NCBI GenBank assembly: GCA_027056465.1
Contig: JALUKS010000206.1
Span: 1-6,777 of the forward strand
Direction: 5' to 3'
Origin: Sulfurimonas sp.
GTDB taxonomy: Bacteria > Campylobacterota > Campylobacteria > Campylobacterales > Sulfurimonadaceae
Length of the DNA stretch: 6,777 bases
This document shows, in pieces, positions 4,708-6,777 of this stretch. Position 1 is the first letter of the stretch, and every line of letters starts with the position of its first letter. The notes under the pieces were generated by a model. That model ran no database searches, had not been told where the DNA came from, and was given only the letters and a program-made list of their open reading frames with translations. The position numbers and the translations under genes are program-made.

Positions 4708-6071
4708 AAATCATTTCCTGCATAACTTAAATCGCAACTCTTATTTATAAGTGGAAAGTCAGCGATAATATCATTTCTCATCATGATATGCACTGCCTGC
4801 CAGTTCATAAAACTAGGGTCTCTGACAAAAAATCTCTCGATAACTCCATCTTTTATATCTATAGCCATAAAAAGTTCGCCGATTGAACTCTCACAAAAAC
4901 TCTGATACTCGCCATCACAAATATCTGTAACTTCAAGTTTGGTGTCATCTTCCTCTAAGAAGTTTCGCATCATGAGTATAGAGTTTTTTAGCTCTTGCAG
5001 TCGGACTTTAAAACGACCAGCAACATCCCCACTCACTTCACTTGCCATAACAAATCCATGCTCCAAATAAAAAGGATTTATTCTTCTATCTGTCGCTACA
5101 CCTGAAGCACGTGCGACCACACCAACACTAGCATATTTCACTGCTTTTTTGAGAGGTAAAATCCCCGTAGTATCAAATCTATCCCAAAGAGAAGGGATGT
5201 CAATAATCCAATCCTCAAAAAACTCTACACTCTTCTCTAGTTCATCAAGCCACTCATGAAAACTGACTGTATCTATAAAGCTATTTTCAAAACTCACAGC
5301 CCCAAATCCAAAACGGTGTCCTGTAAGCTCATTCATCTTTCTTCGAGCATCTTCACTAAGTTTAGAAGCAAAACTCAGAGCTGCCCCAAATCCTGCATCA
5401 TTAGGAATAAAGCCAATATCTGTAAGATGATGGATCACTCGTTCAAGTTCAAGTAGAAGTGCATGGCGTTTTTGTAAAGCAAGAGGGAGTTTCTGTTTTG
5501 TAGCTTGTAGATAAATATCTCTGTAGCAGATTTGATAGGCGATGCTTTCATTCCCACTTATTCGTTCTATGATGGGCTTTGCATCTTGAAGAGTTTTTCC
5601 CTCAAGCATCTTCTCAATTCCACGATTTTTATAAAAATGTCGCACCTCAAGATGAAGCATCTCTTCCCCTGCTTGAGAAAACTGAAAATGCCCTGGTTCG
5701 ATGATACCTGCATGGATGGGACCCACGGCGACTTGAAAAACACCATCACCATCTATCTCTTCATACTTGTACTGCAGATAGGGAGCTTCTTGAAGGGAAC
5801 TTTCTTGGAACTCTTTTCTCAAAGGGTGTATCTCTTTTGGAAAACGCTCTTGATGCACAAGAGGGCGTTTATCAAAAGCATCTTCAATAATAATTCCAAA
5901 ATCATCCTGCATCTTACGCTCAAACCAGATAGCCGATGGCTCTTTTTTTGCTAATGTTTTAATGCGAGGAGACTCTTTTGAAATCTCCTCTTTCTCGATA
6001 TGCTCTTCATATATGCTAACTATCTCAAAACAGTCGCATTTCTCTTTACAAAATCTGGCTATAAATCTCAT
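4704..6071 (-). CDS. Hydrogenase-like large subunit (HyfG/HycE/NuoCD family) lacking all NiFe cysteines, Ehr-like (455 aa)
   Basis: Two domains are visible. Residues 1 to about 90 form a shortened NuoC/30-kDa-like domain with the signature AIWFERKMQDDFGI (47-60) and HPLRKEF. From about 100 to the end is a NuoD/HycE-like domain with GPIHAG (117-122), EPGHF (125-129) and RHFYKNRGIEKM (144-155). In true hydrogenases the Ni ligands lie in ERxCGxC and DPCxxC. Here these read ERISGNES (169-176) and DLSYAG (447-452), so all four cysteines are replaced (Ser172, Glu175, Ser449, Gly452). The chain ends three residues later, so no C-terminal maturation peptide is expected. It cannot hold a normal NiFe centre. 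It probably belongs to an energy-converting-hydrogenase-related (Ehr) complex of unknown electron donor or acceptor. Unusual cysteines are Cys8, Cys12, Cys14, Cys182 and Cys446. The frame is intact, so it is under selection rather than decaying. Confidence 0.88.
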   Translation of the reverse strand: MRFIARFCKEKCDCFEIVSIYEEHIEKEEISKESPRIKTLAKKEPSAIWFERKMQDDFGIIIEDAFDKRPLVHQERFPKEIHPLRKEFQESSLQEAPYLQYKYEEIDGDGVFQVAVGPIHAGIIEPGHFQFSQAGEEMLHLEVRHFYKNRGIEKMLEGKTLQDAKPIIERISGNESIAYQICYRDIYLQATKQKLPLALQKRHALLLELERVIHHLTDIGFIPNDAGFGAALSFASKLSEDARRKMNELTGHRFGFGAVSFENSFIDTVSFHEWLDELEKSVEFFEDWIIDIPSLWDRFDTTGILPLKKAVKYASVGVVARASGVATDRRINPFYLEHGFVMASEVSGDVAGRFKVRLQELKNSILMMRNFLEEDDTKLEVTDICDGEYQSFCESSIGELFMAIDIKDGVIERFFVRDPSFMNWQAVHIMMRNDIIADFPLINKSCDLSYAGNDL

Positions 6072-6078
6072 GTGTTAG

Positions 6079-6085
6079 CTCCTTT
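6079..6085 (-). promoter_or_regulatory. Ribosome binding site of the large-subunit gene, overlapping the upstream stop codon
   Basis: AAAGGAG (6085-6079 on the minus strand) is a strong Shine-Dalgarno sequence seven bases before the ATG at 6071. It fixes that start for the large subunit. Its first two bases are also the last two bases of the TAA (6086-6084) of the nuclease gene. Confidence 0.85.
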
Positions 6086-6777
6086 AGTCCTTACTCTGTT
6101 TTATCAGATTTTCTAACTCTACATCAGTTAATCCTGTTATAGATTTTATTGTTTCATTATCCATATTTTTAGCTTGTAGATTTTGTACAATTTCTGACAA
6201 CTTTTCATTTGCTTCTTTTTCTGCTTCTTTTTTACCCTCTTTTTTCCCTTCAATTTTACCAATCACATAAGTTGATTCATAAGCACTCGCTTGGTCACGT
6301 AAAGATCTTTGATACCTCTCATATGACATTCTCTCTTTATCATCCATCTTTAGATAATCTAATGCCTCTTTTGCTTTTTGTAGTCCCTTAGCTTTTGGAT
6401 TATCTGGTATCTCTTCATTTTTTAGGAAGTTTATCCATTCATCTAAACTATCTTTAGAGTTGTTATCAAAGTTTTTAATTTTGATAAGATAATACTCTGG
6501 ATATATTTTTTCTAGCTTATCTGTTTTGTAAAGTTTTTTTTGTTTTTCATTGAGTTGCAATAGACTTTTATTGTGTACTCCAACAAAATTTGTACTCCCT
6601 TTATAGATATAGTCATCTCCATTTCCAAAATCAAAGTATAAAATAGATATAGATATAATTTTACTTACTTGAGTATATGCATAAGATTCTTTCATATGTT
6701 CTACTATAGCTTTAGATGAAGCATAGAGTATTCTTTGCATATAATCCATCTCTCTATCGTATTGAATCTCTATCAAT
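6084..6777 (-). CDS. Rpn-type PD-(D/E)XK nuclease / putative transposase, C-terminal 230 residues (5' end outside window)
   Basis: The frame is open to the window edge. The first visible residues are LIEIQYDREM, where Glu and Gln form the ExQ half of the PD-(D/E)XK nuclease site; the upstream catalytic Asp must lie outside. The first in-frame TTG codon is therefore internal, not the real start. RILYASSKAI and KIISISILYFDF follow, then a helical region (DSLDEWINFLKNEE), a Lys/Glu-rich stretch with 4-residue period, and a C-terminal helix-turn block (NMDNETIKSITGLTDVELENL). This is the layout of the Rpn 'recombination-promoting nuclease / PD-(D/E)XK family transposase' group. E. coli Rpn proteins are DNA endonucleases that promote RecA-independent recombination; the role here is unknown. 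The visible part has no frameshift. The TAA lies 12 bases before the large-subunit ATG. Confidence 0.85.
   Translation of the reverse strand, partial: LIEIQYDREMDYMQRILYASSKAIVEHMKESYAYTQVSKIISISILYFDFGNGDDYIYKGSTNFVGVHNKSLLQLNEKQKKLYKTDKLEKIYPEYYLIKIKNFDNNSKDSLDEWINFLKNEEIPDNPKAKGLQKAKEALDYLKMDDKERMSYERYQRSLRDQASAYESTYVIGKIEGKKEGKKEAEKEANEKLSEIVQNLQAKNMDNETIKSITGLTDVELENLIKQSKD
6201..6260 (-). repeat. Degenerate 12-bp tandem repeat inside the nuclease gene
   Basis: About five copies of a 12-base unit (GGx AAA AAA GAA type) encode GKIE, GKKE, GKKE, AEKE, ANEK. Lys/Glu repeats of this kind are frequent between the nuclease core and the C-terminal helices of Rpn-family proteins and can change in copy number. 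Confidence 0.7.

Noticed and set aside
6774..6776. TTG at the right edge as the start of the nuclease gene
   Set aside because: The residues from here on begin in the middle of the catalytic LIEIQ strand, so the real start and the catalytic Asp lie outside the window.

Overview
The window looks like chromosomal DNA of a free-living Campylobacterota (epsilonproteobacterium), most like the Sulfurimonas/Sulfuricurvum/Arcobacter group. This is inferred from the AT-rich codon usage, the look of the ThiC, Mrp and PyrF proteins, the T-rich weakly defined promoters and the Hyf/Ech-like gene pair. No species can be named from the sequence alone.

Layout. The left half reads on the + strand: the last 88 codons of an unidentified membrane protein (1-269), a 247-base spacer that seems to hold a decayed minus-strand gene remnant (about 291-464), thiC (517-1905), a 103-base gap with two hairpins, and an Mrp/ApbC Fe-S carrier ATPase (2009-3163). 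A strong intrinsic terminator (3191-3228) follows and can work on both strands. The right half reads on the - strand. In transcription order it holds the 3' part of an Rpn-type PD-(D/E)XK nuclease gene (6777-6084, cut by the window edge), a NiFe-hydrogenase/complex-I-like large subunit (6071-4704), its small Fe-S subunit (4707-4201), pyrF (4128-3445) and tRNA-Ser(GCU) (3401-3312).

How the genes fit together. ThiC is a [4Fe-4S] radical-SAM enzyme making the thiamine pyrimidine. ApbC/Mrp proteins carry Fe-S clusters and were linked genetically to this step in Salmonella, so thiC-mrp adjacency makes functional sense. The large/small subunit pair belongs to the peripheral arm of a membrane-bound energy-converting complex. 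The large subunit has lost all four cysteines that hold the NiFe site, while the small subunit keeps its four cluster cysteines. This fits an 'energy-converting hydrogenase related' (Ehr-like) complex rather than a hydrogenase. Its membrane subunits are not in the window; directly upstream sits the nuclease gene, whose stop codon overlaps the large-subunit ribosome binding site.

Most interesting points: the cysteine-free hydrogenase-like subunit, the nuclease gene wedged into that operon, the Mrp protein that lacks the family's CxxC but has a C-terminal CGC tail, and the possible pseudogene upstream of thiC. I see no CRISPR array, insertion-sequence ends or defence island.
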